Assembly: GCA_030674185.1 (NCBI GenBank) | Contig: JAPXFY010000021.1 | Location: 73,295,669 to 73,359,668, forward strand | Reading direction: 5' to 3' | Source of the DNA: Monoplex corrugatus | Lineage: Eukaryota > Mollusca > Gastropoda > Littorinimorpha > Ranellidae | DNA: 64,000 bases | Part shown: positions 55,335 through 64,000 of the stretch, in pieces | How positions within the stretch are numbered: position 1 is the stretch's first letter | Layout of the letters: every line of letters starts with the position of its first letter | The notes under the pieces: model-generated | Database searches by the model: none | Seen by the model: the letters and a program-made list of their open reading frames with translations, nothing else | Told to the model about the DNA's origin: nothing | Translations under genes and position numbers: made by a program

Positions 55335-57379
55335 CCCAGTTTTCTGATCTTTCTGGACAGAGCGTCACTCACACCTCCTACGTATGGGATGGTGATGTGT
55401 CCCTTGCGCTGGTGTTGTTTCACTGGCTGTTGGGATGCGGTGTTGGATTTCCTGCCTCCCGGGCTGTTCCAGGCCCACTTTTTGTAGCCCGAGATGGTGA
55501 GCACTTTTTTCAGGTGGTTTGTCTCCTTGTCTTTTGCCTCTTGGGTACTGCATATGGTGTTAGCTCTGTGGGTAAGGGTTCGAATCACTCCCAGTTTGTG
55601 TTCAAGGGGCTGGTGGCTGTCGAACTGTAAATATTGGTCCGTATGAGTTGGTTTACGGTAGACCGAGAAGGATAGAATGCCATCAGTTCTGGTGATGAGG
55701 GTGTCCAGCATGGCTATGGAGTTGTTCTGTTCCACTTCCCTCGTGAATTTGATGGCTGGGTGTTGGTTGTTCAGATGTTCTGTGAACTGTTCGACCAGTT
55801 GCTGGGGGAGGATAGTCATGGTGTCGTCTACGTAGCGCCCCCAGTATCGTGGTGGGGAGTGGAAAGAAGCCAATGCTTTCTCTTCAAAATCCTCCATGAA
55901 CAGGTTGGCTACTATTGGGCTTACTGGGGAGCCCATGGCTGCTCCTTCTTTTTGTTGGTAGAATTCACCTTGGAAGGTGAAGTAGGTGGTGGTGAGGCAG
56001 CAGGACAAGAGTTCACATACGTCGTCCACTGTGAGAGATGTACGTTGGTGGAGGGTTTGGTCGTTTTGTAACCTTCGGCGTATGATCTCTATGCTTTCTT
56101 TCACTGGTACGCTGGTAAATAGGGCAGAGACATCATATGACACAAGGAGTTCATCATGAGCGAGGGTGTAGTTACTCAGTTTTTCCACTAGGTCAGCACT
56201 GTTGTGGATGTGATGATCTGTGTGTCCTACGAGAGGTGATAGGATGTCCGCCACAAATCTAGCCGTCTCATACATGATGGAACCTCTGGATGCGACTATG
56301 GGACGGAGGGGGACTTCTTTCTTGTGGACTTTGGGTAGACCATAGAACTTGGGGACGTCGGACACAGTTGGGTATAATTTCCTGTACTGTTCTAATGACA
56401 GGCGGTCCGTCTCTTTCAGGCGTTTCAGTGTGTCTTTCAGTTTGTTGGAAAACTTGGAAGTAGGATCTTTCTTGAGGCGTTCATATGTTGTAGTATCTTC
56501 CAGAAGTTCGCTTGCCTTCTCATAGTACATGGGTCTAGGCATGATGACTGTGGCACGACCTTTGTCAGCTGGTAGGATCATCGTGGCGTGTTCGTTCTTT
56601 AAATCCGCCAGAGCCCGTCTTTGGTCCGGTGTTAAGTTGGATTTCGGTAGTTTGGCCTGTTTCATGATTCTGACACAGTCTGATCTTAAGTGTGTGGCTT
56701 CTTCTGAATTAGGGCCAATATACCTGCAAGCTGTTTCAATGCTTGTGATGAGGTCTACCACTGGAAGCTTGTTAGGGGCTACGGCGAAATTTAGTCCTTT
56801 CTCTAGTACTTCCTGTTCTGGTTTAGTGAGTTGGCGATCTGATAGATTGATCACCCACCTCTCTTTTGTCTTTCTTTTTGTTTCTTCCGGTACAGGTGTA
56901 ATCTCGCTTTTGTCATTCTGTTGTCTCCTGTTGTTTTTTGGTGCTAGAAGTTCGAATTTCTTTCGATGGCGTTGGCGTACTTTGTCCCATTCTATTCGTC
57001 GTGTGTTGTTTAGCCACTCTTTGATTTCGGAGAGCATAGCATCTGGTAGTGTGCTAGAGCTCAGTCTTTCCTCGAGGTCTTGGATTTTCCCTTCCAGACA
57101 AGTGATTCGGGTGTTGATTTGCTTGATGCGTTCGTTCATGAGTGCTCGTTGTGCCTGATTGATGATATTATTTGCTGCTGTTCCTTTCATCGAAGTTTTG
57201 ATTTTTAGGCTGGTGGGAAAGACGCCGTGATGTTTGCAGTGCAGTGTGAAGTGTAGATGGTTCCTGAACTTCGCTAGGGAGCGGTGTAATTTCTCTGATT
57301 CACGAAAGGTAGTGATGATCGTCCGATCGTAATCGCGAATGAGACGTAGGGGAAGTTTCAACAGTTGGGGGGTAGACAT
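55232..57379 (-). CDS. Penelope-type reverse transcriptase
   Basis: Telomerase-related RT of Penelope-like elements. Start chosen at the ATG at 57379 (MSTPQLLKLP); a further upstream ATG (57403) lies inside the terminal repeat. N-terminal 200 residues are charged and partly coiled-coil-like (INTRITCLEGKIQDLEERL). Then ILPADKGRATVIM, PKFYGLPKVHKK, LRPIVASRGS, motif A LLVSYDVSALFTSVP (D about residue 416), GAAMGSPVSPIVANLFMED, and catalytic GRYVDDTM (D-D about residues 518-519). FSVYRKPTHTDQYLQFDSHQP follows, a Penelope-specific block. Uninterrupted until the frameshift near 55340; after it the frame runs to a spurious stop at 55232. Confidence 0.95.
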   Translation of the reverse strand: MSTPQLLKLPLRLIRDYDRTIITTFRESEKLHRSLAKFRNHLHFTLHCKHHGVFPTSLKIKTSMKGTAANNIINQAQRALMNERIKQINTRITCLEGKIQDLEERLSSSTLPDAMLSEIKEWLNNTRRIEWDKVRQRHRKKFELLAPKNNRRQQNDKSEITPVPEETKRKTKERWVINLSDRQLTKPEQEVLEKGLNFAVAPNKLPVVDLITSIETACRYIGPNSEEATHLRSDCVRIMKQAKLPKSNLTPDQRRALADLKNEHATMILPADKGRATVIMPRPMYYEKASELLEDTTTYERLKKDPTSKFSNKLKDTLKRLKETDRLSLEQYRKLYPTVSDVPKFYGLPKVHKKEVPLRPIVASRGSIMYETARFVADILSPLVGHTDHHIHNSADLVEKLSNYTLAHDELLVSYDVSALFTSVPVKESIEIIRRRLQNDQTLHQRTSLTVDDVCELLSCCLTTTYFTFQGEFYQQKEGAAMGSPVSPIVANLFMEDFEEKALASFHSPPRYWGRYVDDTMTILPQQLVEQFTEHLNNQHPAIKFTREVEQNNSIAMLDTLITRTDGILSFSVYRKPTHTDQYLQFDSHQPLEHKLGVIRTLTHRANTICSTQEAKDKETNHLKKVLTISGYKKWAWNSPGGRKSNTASQQPVKQHQRKGHITIPYVGGVSDALSRKIRKLGWLYIPNLPTPYAASWSPPRTKPANSTKLALYTE

Positions 57380-57432
57380 AATGCTACCAATTTTGAAGAA
57401 CAAGGTCTCCCAACAGTGTAAAAATCGCTACT
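57379..57432. repeat. Penelope terminal direct repeat (right copy)
   Basis: Near-identical to 54790-54843. In minus orientation this is the 5' copy; beyond it lies CGCTACAAAGTAGCG, a small perfect hairpin echoing the GCTAC/GTAGC stem of the 3' copy. Confidence 0.9.
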
Positions 57433-57458
57433 TTGTAGCGAAGCTTTTGGCGAATGAA

Positions 57459-58250
57459 ATTATGTTTCAACCTGCAAAGGGATCAACAGCAAACATGCCT
57501 GAAATAAAGATCGACGGCAAGGTGCTTAACAATATTGACTCCTTCACCTGTCTTGATAGCAGTCTCTCCTCTTCAAACAGTCTCAATAAGGAGGAAAACA
57601 ACCGCATCGCTAAGGCAAGTGAGTATGGAACGAAAGGGGCTTGAAACTGGAGACGAAGTGCACAGTATACAGAGCAGTAGTCCTGACTGCATTGCTGTAT
57701 GGATGCGAGTCCTGGGCTCTCTACAGTAAGCATGTCAAGCTACTAGATCAGTTTCACCAGTGCTGCCTCCGACGTATCTTAAACATCAAATGGTACAACA
57801 GAGTCTCAAACGTGAATGTACTCTTGCAAGCCCAGATGCCAAACATAGATGCACTGCTAACATGGTCTGGACATCTCGTGTGCATGCAGGATAAAAGTCT
57901 TCCAAAGCAGCTCTTCTACGGTGAACTGACAAAGGACCATCGACCAAGAGGACGGCCAAAAGCTTCGCTACAAAGGCACCCTAAAAAAACCCTCCAGAAA
58001 AGTGACATTGATGAAGAACAATAGGAATTCATGGCCACAAACAGGTCTGAATGGAAGCAAGCTATTTGCAAGGGAACAGAAGCTTATGAAAATGAAAGAC
58101 GATGCAGCCAAGTGGAAAAACGTGCAGCAATAAAGGCCAGAACCAATTGTGCAGAGTATTCCATTGCGTGTCCAGTATGCGGCTGTCTGTGTGCATCAGA
58201 CTTTGGCCTGAGATCCCACATGAGGGTACACAAACGAATAATGTGCTATG
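57459..58250 (+). pseudogene. LINE B RT C-terminal part, after the insertion
   Basis: ANMPEIKIDGKVLNNIDSFT (57339-57644 frame), then after a shift KLETKCTVYRAVVLTALLYG, GCESWALYSKHVKLLDQFHQ, DKSLPKQLFYGELTKDHRPR, and a final CPVCGCLCASDFGLRSHMRVH zinc-finger-like segment. At least two frameshifts. Confidence 0.85.
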
Positions 58251-58265
58251 TTGGATTTTATCGAC

Positions 58266-58283
58266 CACGTGTGTGTGCGTGTG

Positions 58284-58354
<71 letters not shown>

Positions 58355-58370
58355 TGTGTGTGCACTCAGC
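58266..58370. repeat. (TG)n microsatellite
   Basis: Starts exactly at the 3' end of LINE B copy 2. Confidence 0.95.
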
Positions 58371-58404
58371 ATTGTTAATCTAACAAGGGTTTAAATATCA
58401 ACAC

Positions 58405-58680
58405 ACATACACACACGCGTGCGCGCACGCACGCACGCACACACACACACACACAAACAAATACCCACACATACACATAAACAAATACCCACACATACAC
58501 ATACACAAACACACACACACATACTTCCAAAACACGCATACACACACACACACACACACCACACACACAAACGCACACATGCACATGCACACACGCACGC
58601 ACGCACACATACGCACACACGCACACACACACGCAGCACACACACAAACACACACACACACAAACACACACACACCTCTC
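58405..58680. repeat. (CA)n composite tract
   Basis: CA runs with CGCGTGCGCGCACGCACGC, ACAAATACCCACACATACAC (twice) and CACACGCACGC steps, ending in (CT)n. Confidence 0.94.
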
Positions 58681-58869
58681 TCTCTCTCTCTATCTAAAGC
58701 ACAAACATTGTAATAAAGAGAAAAAGAGAAAAAGACAGACAAGTGGTAGAAACTGTAAAACAAACAAAACTAAACAAACAATAACAAACAATAACAAACA
58801 AAAACAAAAACAAAAATGCAATCAAAGAAAACAAAGGACAAAAGCAAAGGAAGACGTAGAAATATTCAT

Positions 58870-59215
58870 CTTGAATACAGTTACATTGAAGAAAATAACC
58901 TTCTCGGCAAGGAAAAGTTTATAACAAAGTTACAGTCACATTGAAGAAAATAACCTTCTCGGCAAGGAAAAGTTTATAACAAAGTTACAGTCACATTGAA
59001 GAAAATAACCTTCTCGGCAAGGAAACGATTATAACAAAGTTACAGTCACATTGAAGAAAATAACCTTCTCGGCAAGGAAAAGTTTATAACAAAGTTACAG
59101 TCACATTGAAGAAAATAACCTTCTCGGCAAGGAAACGATTATAACAAAGTTACAGTCACATTGAAGAAAATAACCTTCTCGGCAAGGAAAAGTTTATAAC
59201 AAGGTTACAGACAAA
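58870..59215. repeat. 55-bp minisatellite, about 6 copies
   Basis: Unit TACAGTCACATTGAAGAAAA, TAACCTTCTCGGCAAGGAAA, AGTTTATAACAAAGT. Two units carry CGATTATAACA instead of AGTTTATAACA, alternating with the standard type. Confidence 0.96.
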
Positions 59216-59348
59216 AGAAAGAAAGGACAACAAATATACAGCTAAAATAGACAAATAAGTAAGCCAATCAAGCAAGCAAACAATCAATAATATATTCATA
59301 AACTAAATAAACACAAACAGAGACAAACAATGATCAATAAACACTTAC

Positions 59349-59452
59349 ATTTCCTCAGGTTCGTTGAAGCCTTCTTCAGCCACCAGAATGTCGTATTCTT
59401 CTGCTGCATACCTCTCCCAGTCTGATATTTCCTTGCCTGCTGCATCTAGTTC
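59349..59452 (-). CDS. internal exon of the same unidentified host gene
   Basis: 104-bp open stretch between a TTACAG acceptor (AG at 59454-59453) and an AT|GTAAGT donor (GT at 59348-59347), both canonical. It encodes 34 full codons: ELDAAGKEISDWERYAAEEY then DILVAEEGFNEPEE, acidic and probably helical, and leaves two bases (phase 2) that fit the start of 42461-42620. It resembles none of the transposon proteins here. No polypyrimidine tract precedes the acceptor; a (GAT)n microsatellite stands there instead, possibly a later expansion. Upstream exons must lie beyond 64 kb or are not recognised. Confidence 0.6.
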
Positions 59453-59456
59453 CTGT

Positions 59457-59483
59457 AATCATCATCATCATCATCATCATCAT

Positions 59484-59523
<40 letters not shown>

Positions 59524-59760
59524 CCACATCCTCGTCATCATCGTCGTCGTCACCACCACCAGCACTACCACCACCACCACTGTCGTCGTCATCGTCATCA
59601 TCATCATCGTCGTCGTCGTTGACGTCGTCGTCGTTATCACCATCACTATCATCAACCACCACACATCTCACACAACTTCCTCATGTCATCATCATATCAT
59701 CATCATCATGCATCATCTCATCACGTCGTCATCTCATCAATCATCATCAGTCAAACACAC
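59457..59760. repeat. (CAT)n/(CAC)n/(CGT)n trinucleotide tract
   Basis: Long ATC runs at 59457-59525, mixed CAC, CGT and CAT triplets to about 59660, then irregular CATCAT. It touches the acceptor of the exon at 59349-59452. Confidence 0.95.
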
Positions 59761-59799
59761 ATCACACCCAACGCTCCTTCCCCACACAACACACACAGC

Positions 59800-59800
59800 A

Positions 59801-59842
<42 letters not shown>

Positions 59843-59872
59843 CACACACACAACACACACACACACACAGAA
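59800..59872. repeat. (CA)n microsatellite
   Basis: CA dinucleotides with two AACACAC interruptions. Confidence 0.95.
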
Positions 59873-59992
59873 ATTCTTACACAGCACTTAAAACCCCACC
59901 ACTCCTCCACACACCACACACACACAACATGAGTCCAGACAAACACACACAACCCAGAAAAAACATGTGGAATACTTTCTATACAGAACCAC

Positions 59993-62645
59993 TACCATTG
60001 TTGTGGGAATGAGTGTTTCATACAGAAACCACACCTAGCACATTGTTGTGGAATGAGTGTTTCCATACAGAAACCACACCTAGCACATTGTTGTGGGAAT
60101 GAGTGTTTCCATACAGAAACCACACCAAAGCCCACATTGTTGTGGGAATGAGTGTTTCCATACAGAAACCACACCTAGCACATTGTTGTGGGAATGAGTG
60201 TTTCCATACAGAAACCACACCTAGCACATTGTTGTGGGAATGAGTGTTTCCATACAGAAACCACACCAGCACATTGTTGTGGGAATGAGTGTTTCCATAC
60301 AAACCACACTACATGTGGGAAGAGTCAACAGAACCACACTAGCACATTGTTGTGGGAATGAGTGTTTCCATACAGAAACCACACCAGCACATTGTTGTGG
60401 GAATGAGTGTTTCCATACAGAAACCACACCTAGCACATTGTTGTGGGAATGAGTGTTTCCATACAGAAACCACACCAGCACATTGTTGTGGGAATGAGTG
60501 TTTCCATACAGAAACCACACCTACACATTGTTGTGGGAATGAGTGTTTCCATACAGAAACCACACCTAGCACATTGTTGTGGGAATGAGTGTTTCCATAC
60601 AGAAACCACACCTAGCACATTGTTGTGGGAATGAGTGTTTCCATACAGAAACCACACCTAGCACATTGTTGTGGGAATGAGTGTTTCCATACAGAAACCA
60701 CACCAGCACATTGTTGTGGGAATGAGTGTTTCCATACAGAAACCACACCTAGCACATTGTTGTGGGAATGAGTGTTTCCATACAGAAACCACACCAGCAC
60801 ATTGTTGTGGGAATGAGTGTTTCCATACAGAAACCACACCTAGCACATTGTTGTGGGAATGAGTGTTTCCATACAGAAACCACACCTAGCACATTGTTGT
60901 GGGAATGAGTGTTTCCATACAGAAACCACACCAGCACATTGTTGTGGGAATGAGTGTTTCCATACAGAAACCACACCTAGCACATTGTTGTGGGAATGAG
61001 TGTTTCCATACAGAAACCACACCTAGCACATTGTTGTGGGAATGAGTGTTTCCATACAGAAACCACACCTAGCACATTGTTGTGGGAATGAGTGTTTCCA
61101 TACAGAAACCACACCTAGCACATTGTTGTGGGAATGAGTGTTTCCATACAGAAACCACACCTAGCACATTGTTGTGGGAATGAGTGTTTCCATACAGAAA
61201 CCACACCTAGCACATTGTTGTGGGAATGAGTGTTTCCATACAGAAACCACACCAGCACATTGTTGTGGGAATGAGTGTTTCCATTCAGAAACCACACCTA
61301 GCACATTGTTGTGGGAATGAGTGTTTCCAAACAGAAACCACACCTAGCACATTGTTGTGGGAATGAATGTTTCCATACAGAAACCACACCAGCACATTGT
61401 TGTGGGAATGAGTGTTTCCATACAGAAACCACACCTAGCACATTGTTGTGGGAATGAGTCTTTCCATACAGAAACCACACCTAGCACATTGTTGTGGGAA
61501 TGAGTGTTTCCAAACAGAAACCACACCAGCACATTGTTGTGGGAATGAGTGTTTCCATGCAGAAACCACACCTAGCACATTGTTGTGGGAATGAGTGTTT
61601 CCATACAGAAACCACACCTAGCGCATTGTTGTGGGAATGAGTGTTTCCATACAGAAACCACACCAGCACATTGTTGTGGGAATGAGTGTTTCCATACAGA
61701 AACCACACCTAGCACATTGTTGTGGGAATGAGTGTATCCATACAGAAACCACACCAGCACATTGTTGTGGGAATGAGTGTTTCCATACAGAAACCACACC
61801 TAGCACATTGTTGTGGGAATGAGTGTTTCCATACAGAAACCACACCTAGCACATTGTTGTGGGAATGAGTGTTTCCATACAGAAACCACACCTAGCACAT
61901 TGTTGTGGGAATGAGTGTTTCCATACAGAAACCACACCTAGCACATTGTTGTGGGAATGAGTGTTTCCATACAGAAACCACACCTAGCACATTGTTGTGG
62001 GAATGAGTGTTTCCATACAGAAACCACACCTAGCACATTGTTGTGGGAATGAGTGTTTCCATACAGAAACCACACCAGCACATTGTTGTGGGAATGAGTG
62101 TTTCCATACAGAAACCACACCTAACACATTGTTGTGGGAATGTGTGTTTCCATACAGAAACCACACCTAGCACATTGTTGTGGGAATGAGTGTTTCCATA
62201 CAGAAACCACACCTAGCACATTGTTGTGGGAATGAGTGTTTCCATACAGAAACCGCACCTAGCACATTGTTGTGGGAATGAGTGTTTCCATACAGAAACC
62301 ACATCTAGCACATTGTTGTGGGAATGACCGTTTCCATACAGAAACCACACCAGCACATTGTTGTAGGAATGACCGTTTCCATACAGAAACCACACCAGCA
62401 CATTGTTGTGGGAATGACCGTTTCCATACAGAAACCACACCTAGCACATTGTTGTGGGAATGACCGTTTCCATACAGAAACCACACCTAGCACATTGTTG
62501 TGGGAATGACCGTTTCCATACAGAAACCACACCTAGCACATTATTGTGGGAATGACCGTTTCCATACAGAAACCACACCAGCACATTGTTGTGGGAATGA
62601 GTGTTTCCATACAGAAACCACACCAGCACATTGTTGTGGGAATGC
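59993..62645. repeat. 45/46-bp minisatellite, about 58 copies
   Basis: Unit ATTGTTGTGGGAATGAGTGT, TTCCATACAGAAACCACACC, (T)AGCAC. CCTAGCAC (46 bp) and CCAGCAC (45 bp) versions are interspersed. A run of seven units with GAATGACCG instead of GAATGAGTG lies at about 62318-62575. A degenerate patch occurs at 60298-60340. Open frames on both strands are by-products. Confidence 0.97.
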
Positions 62646-63428
62646 CTCTGTGTGCAGGCGCGCAGTACACTCAAGTAGCTGCATCTCGCTTTTACCACGA
62701 AGTAGGCAATTGCGTCGTTCAGATGTAGGTTGGTCAGGTGTAGGTTGGTCAGGTGTAGGTTGTGTAGGTTGGTCAGGTGTAGGTTGGTTAGGTGGGAAGA
62801 GGATACTAAGTGGTCGAAGTTATCGACACTTGCCAGTCGTCCCTGGCACTCCAGCTGTCTCCAGTCCCTCAGTCTGTCCTCTAGCAGATTGCACTTGAAA
62901 CTGGTGAAAGATGCCTTGGGGTCGGCGAAAGATAACAAAACCCCTCATTGTTCGTGTATCTCATGATGTAACAGCTGGTCGTCAGGTGGAGCTGTTGTAC
63001 TCCAAGCCTTACGCAAAGCTCGTTCAGGTGCATCTATGCGAATTTGTGCCAGGTGACCATGGATGCCCTGACCAGTCTTCCTTTGTCATTTTTCTTGAAG
63101 TTGTGAAATTTTGCTCATTAGCGTCTTCAATTGCGCTGAGCATTTGCGTTTGAGAGGTGAAGTCAAGTGACGATCTGGCGGTGAGTCTGGTATGTTTATT
63201 GTTGCTGTACAGCACACTCAACATGAAGGACAGTTTCTTGGTGTAGTACATGGAGCGTCTATGGAACAGCCCCAGACCACCGTCAATCCATGCACTGACC
63301 ATGAAGGATCAAGTCAAGGACTTGTTCAGGCCCAACCAGCTTCTCATATAAGAGAATATGGTGTCTTCAGCAGTGCCCAGCATTTTATCTATGAATGATA
63401 TCTTGGGGAAGCAAAAGAGCAATCTGGA
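62646..63428 (-). pseudogene. LINE reverse transcriptase C-terminal fragment
   Basis: Minus strand, from 63428 leftward: DKMLGTAEDTIFSYMRSWLG and LNKSLT, then WIDGGLGLFHRRSMYYTKKL and SFMLSVLYSNNKHTRLTARS, later RLRDWRQLECQGRLASVDNF and LNDAIAYFVVKARCSYLSVL, where the 46-bp array cuts in. The GGLGL block and the order resemble the C-terminal third of LINE proteins of the R2-like type; the clade is uncertain. Several stops. Both ends abut minisatellites. Confidence 0.65.
62727..62797. repeat. short GGTTGGTCAGGTGTA repeats within the LINE fragment
   Basis: Five units of 10-15 bp. On the minus strand they are in frame with the LINE and read repeated HLTNL, inserted between VSSSH and LNDAIAYF. 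Confidence 0.85.
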
Positions 63429-63431
63429 GGT

Positions 63432-64000
63432 TGCCATTACGTTGATTGCCTGTGGTTTGGTAGCCACTCTAGTGGGGCTACATCAACGCTGGTCATACAC
63501 ACACACCATTACGTTGATTGCCTGTGGTCTGGTTGCCACTCTAGTGGGGCTACATCAACGCTGGTCATACACACACACCATTACGTTGATTGCCTGTGGT
63601 TTGGTAGCCACTCTAGTGGGGCTACATCAACGCTGGTCATACACACACACCATTACGTTGATTGCCTGTGGTTTGGTAGCCACTCTAGTGGGGTTACATC
63701 AACGCTGGTCATACACACACACACCATTACGTTGATTGCCTGTGGTCTGGTAGCCACTCTAGTGGGGCTATATCAACACAGATCATACACACACACACCA
63801 TTACGTTGATTGCCTGTGGTCTGGTTGCCACTCTAGTGGGGCTATATCAACACAGATCATACACACACACACCATTACGTTGATTGCCTGTGGTCTGGTA
63901 GCCACTGCTAGTGGGGCTACATCAACGCTGGTCATACACACACACACCATTACGTTGATTGCCTGTGGTCTGGTAGCCACTCTAGTGGGGCTACATCAAC
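63432..64000. repeat. 72-bp minisatellite, 8 copies, running off the window
   Basis: Unit CATTACGTTGATTGCCTGTG, GTCTGGTAGCCACTCTAGTG, GGGCTACATCAACGCTGGTC plus ATACACACACAC. CGTTGAT near the start pairs with ATCAACG near the end in most units, so each single strand can fold. Two units carry TATATCAACACAGATC instead, weakening the pairing. Confidence 0.96.

Larger units (their letters stand above)
54790..57451 (-). mobile_element. Penelope-like retroelement, nearly intact
   Basis: About 2.66 kb inserted in LINE B copy 2. Terminal direct repeats (pseudo-LTR type) at 54790-54843 and 57379-57432 both start TAATGCTACCAATTTTGAAG and end AAAAATCGCTACT. Between them, on the minus strand, an RT frame of about 715 codons and a GIY-YIG endonuclease frame offset by one frameshift. 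A candidate ribozyme-like fold lies at the 3' side (54838-54890). Direct terminal repeats, a Penelope-type RT and GIY-YIG together define the class. Confidence 0.95.
52010..58265 (+). mobile_element. LINE family B, copy 2, interrupted by a Penelope-like element
   Basis: Plus-strand counterpart of 28752-32143. Leader starts near 52010; RT continues to 54789, is interrupted by the Penelope-like element, and resumes at 57459 (AAGAATGAA joins ATTATGTTTC, restoring K-N-E-I-M-F). It ends in TTTTATCGACCACG next to (TG)n. RT is better preserved than in copy 1. Confidence 0.92.

Noticed and set aside
62727..62797. Interstitial telomere-like repeat (GGTTGGTCAGG, GGTTAGG)
   Set aside because: Units are irregular 10-15-mers, not TTAGGG, and in frame with the LINE fragment.

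Overview
The window is eukaryotic, intron- and repeat-rich DNA with no bacterial gene organisation. Several APE-type LINE families, an L2/CR1-like element, a Tc1 transposon, a Ty3/gypsy relic, Penelope-like elements, tRNA-derived SINEs and very many (CA)n-linked minisatellites suggest an invertebrate, most likely a mollusc. The mollusc call rests mainly on a SINE body (51526-51850) resembling SINEs widespread in gastropods; it is an inference, and no database was consulted.

Layout. 1-2.05 kb: 3' part of a LINE (family A), joined tail to tail to a SINE. 2.3-11.4 kb: degenerate tandem modules holding LINE-tail fragments, a Penelope relic and 42-, 44- and 35-bp minisatellites. 12-18.4 kb: a TTAA-flanked element, a 68-bp array, and a 56-bp array invaded first by LINE A and then by a Tc1 transposon. 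18.6-24.8 kb: CA-rich DNA, a LINE fragment with an RNase H domain, and 56- and 39-bp arrays. 24.9-28.5 kb: relics of Ty3/gypsy, two LINEs and an L2-like element. 28.75-32.14 kb (-) and 52.01-58.26 kb (+): two copies of one defective LINE (family B). 32.6-36.1 kb: 42- and 35-bp arrays, CA and purine tracts. 36.5-40.3 kb: a palindromic TTAA MITE, a LINE A copy carrying a twin-primed LINE A insertion, and a 222-bp near-perfect palindrome. 41.4-42.6 kb: the last coding exon of a probable host gene and its repeat-filled 3' flank. 43.3-51.5 kb: a 49-53-bp minisatellite split by a nearly complete LINE (family C). 54.79-57.45 kb: a nearly intact Penelope-like element with GIY-YIG endonuclease, inside LINE B. 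59.35-59.45 kb: a second probable host exon. 60-64 kb: a 46-bp array, another LINE fragment and a 72-bp array.

The only probable non-transposon gene is on the minus strand. Two exons with canonical splice borders and compatible reading frame (59349-59452 and 42461-42620) imply a 16.7-kb intron filled with mobile elements. Everything else protein-like is a transposon product, mostly broken; the best preserved are the Penelope RT/endonuclease (one frameshift) and LINE C (about two frameshifts).

I found no immune, biosynthetic or CRISPR-like system. The most interesting signals are structural: a hammerhead-like fold conserved between two Penelope elements, a coding end shared with a downstream satellite, a satellite carrying about 33 Pol III A-box motifs, a 99-bp-arm palindrome, readable insertion histories, and a defective LINE subfamily fixed with an L2 tail.
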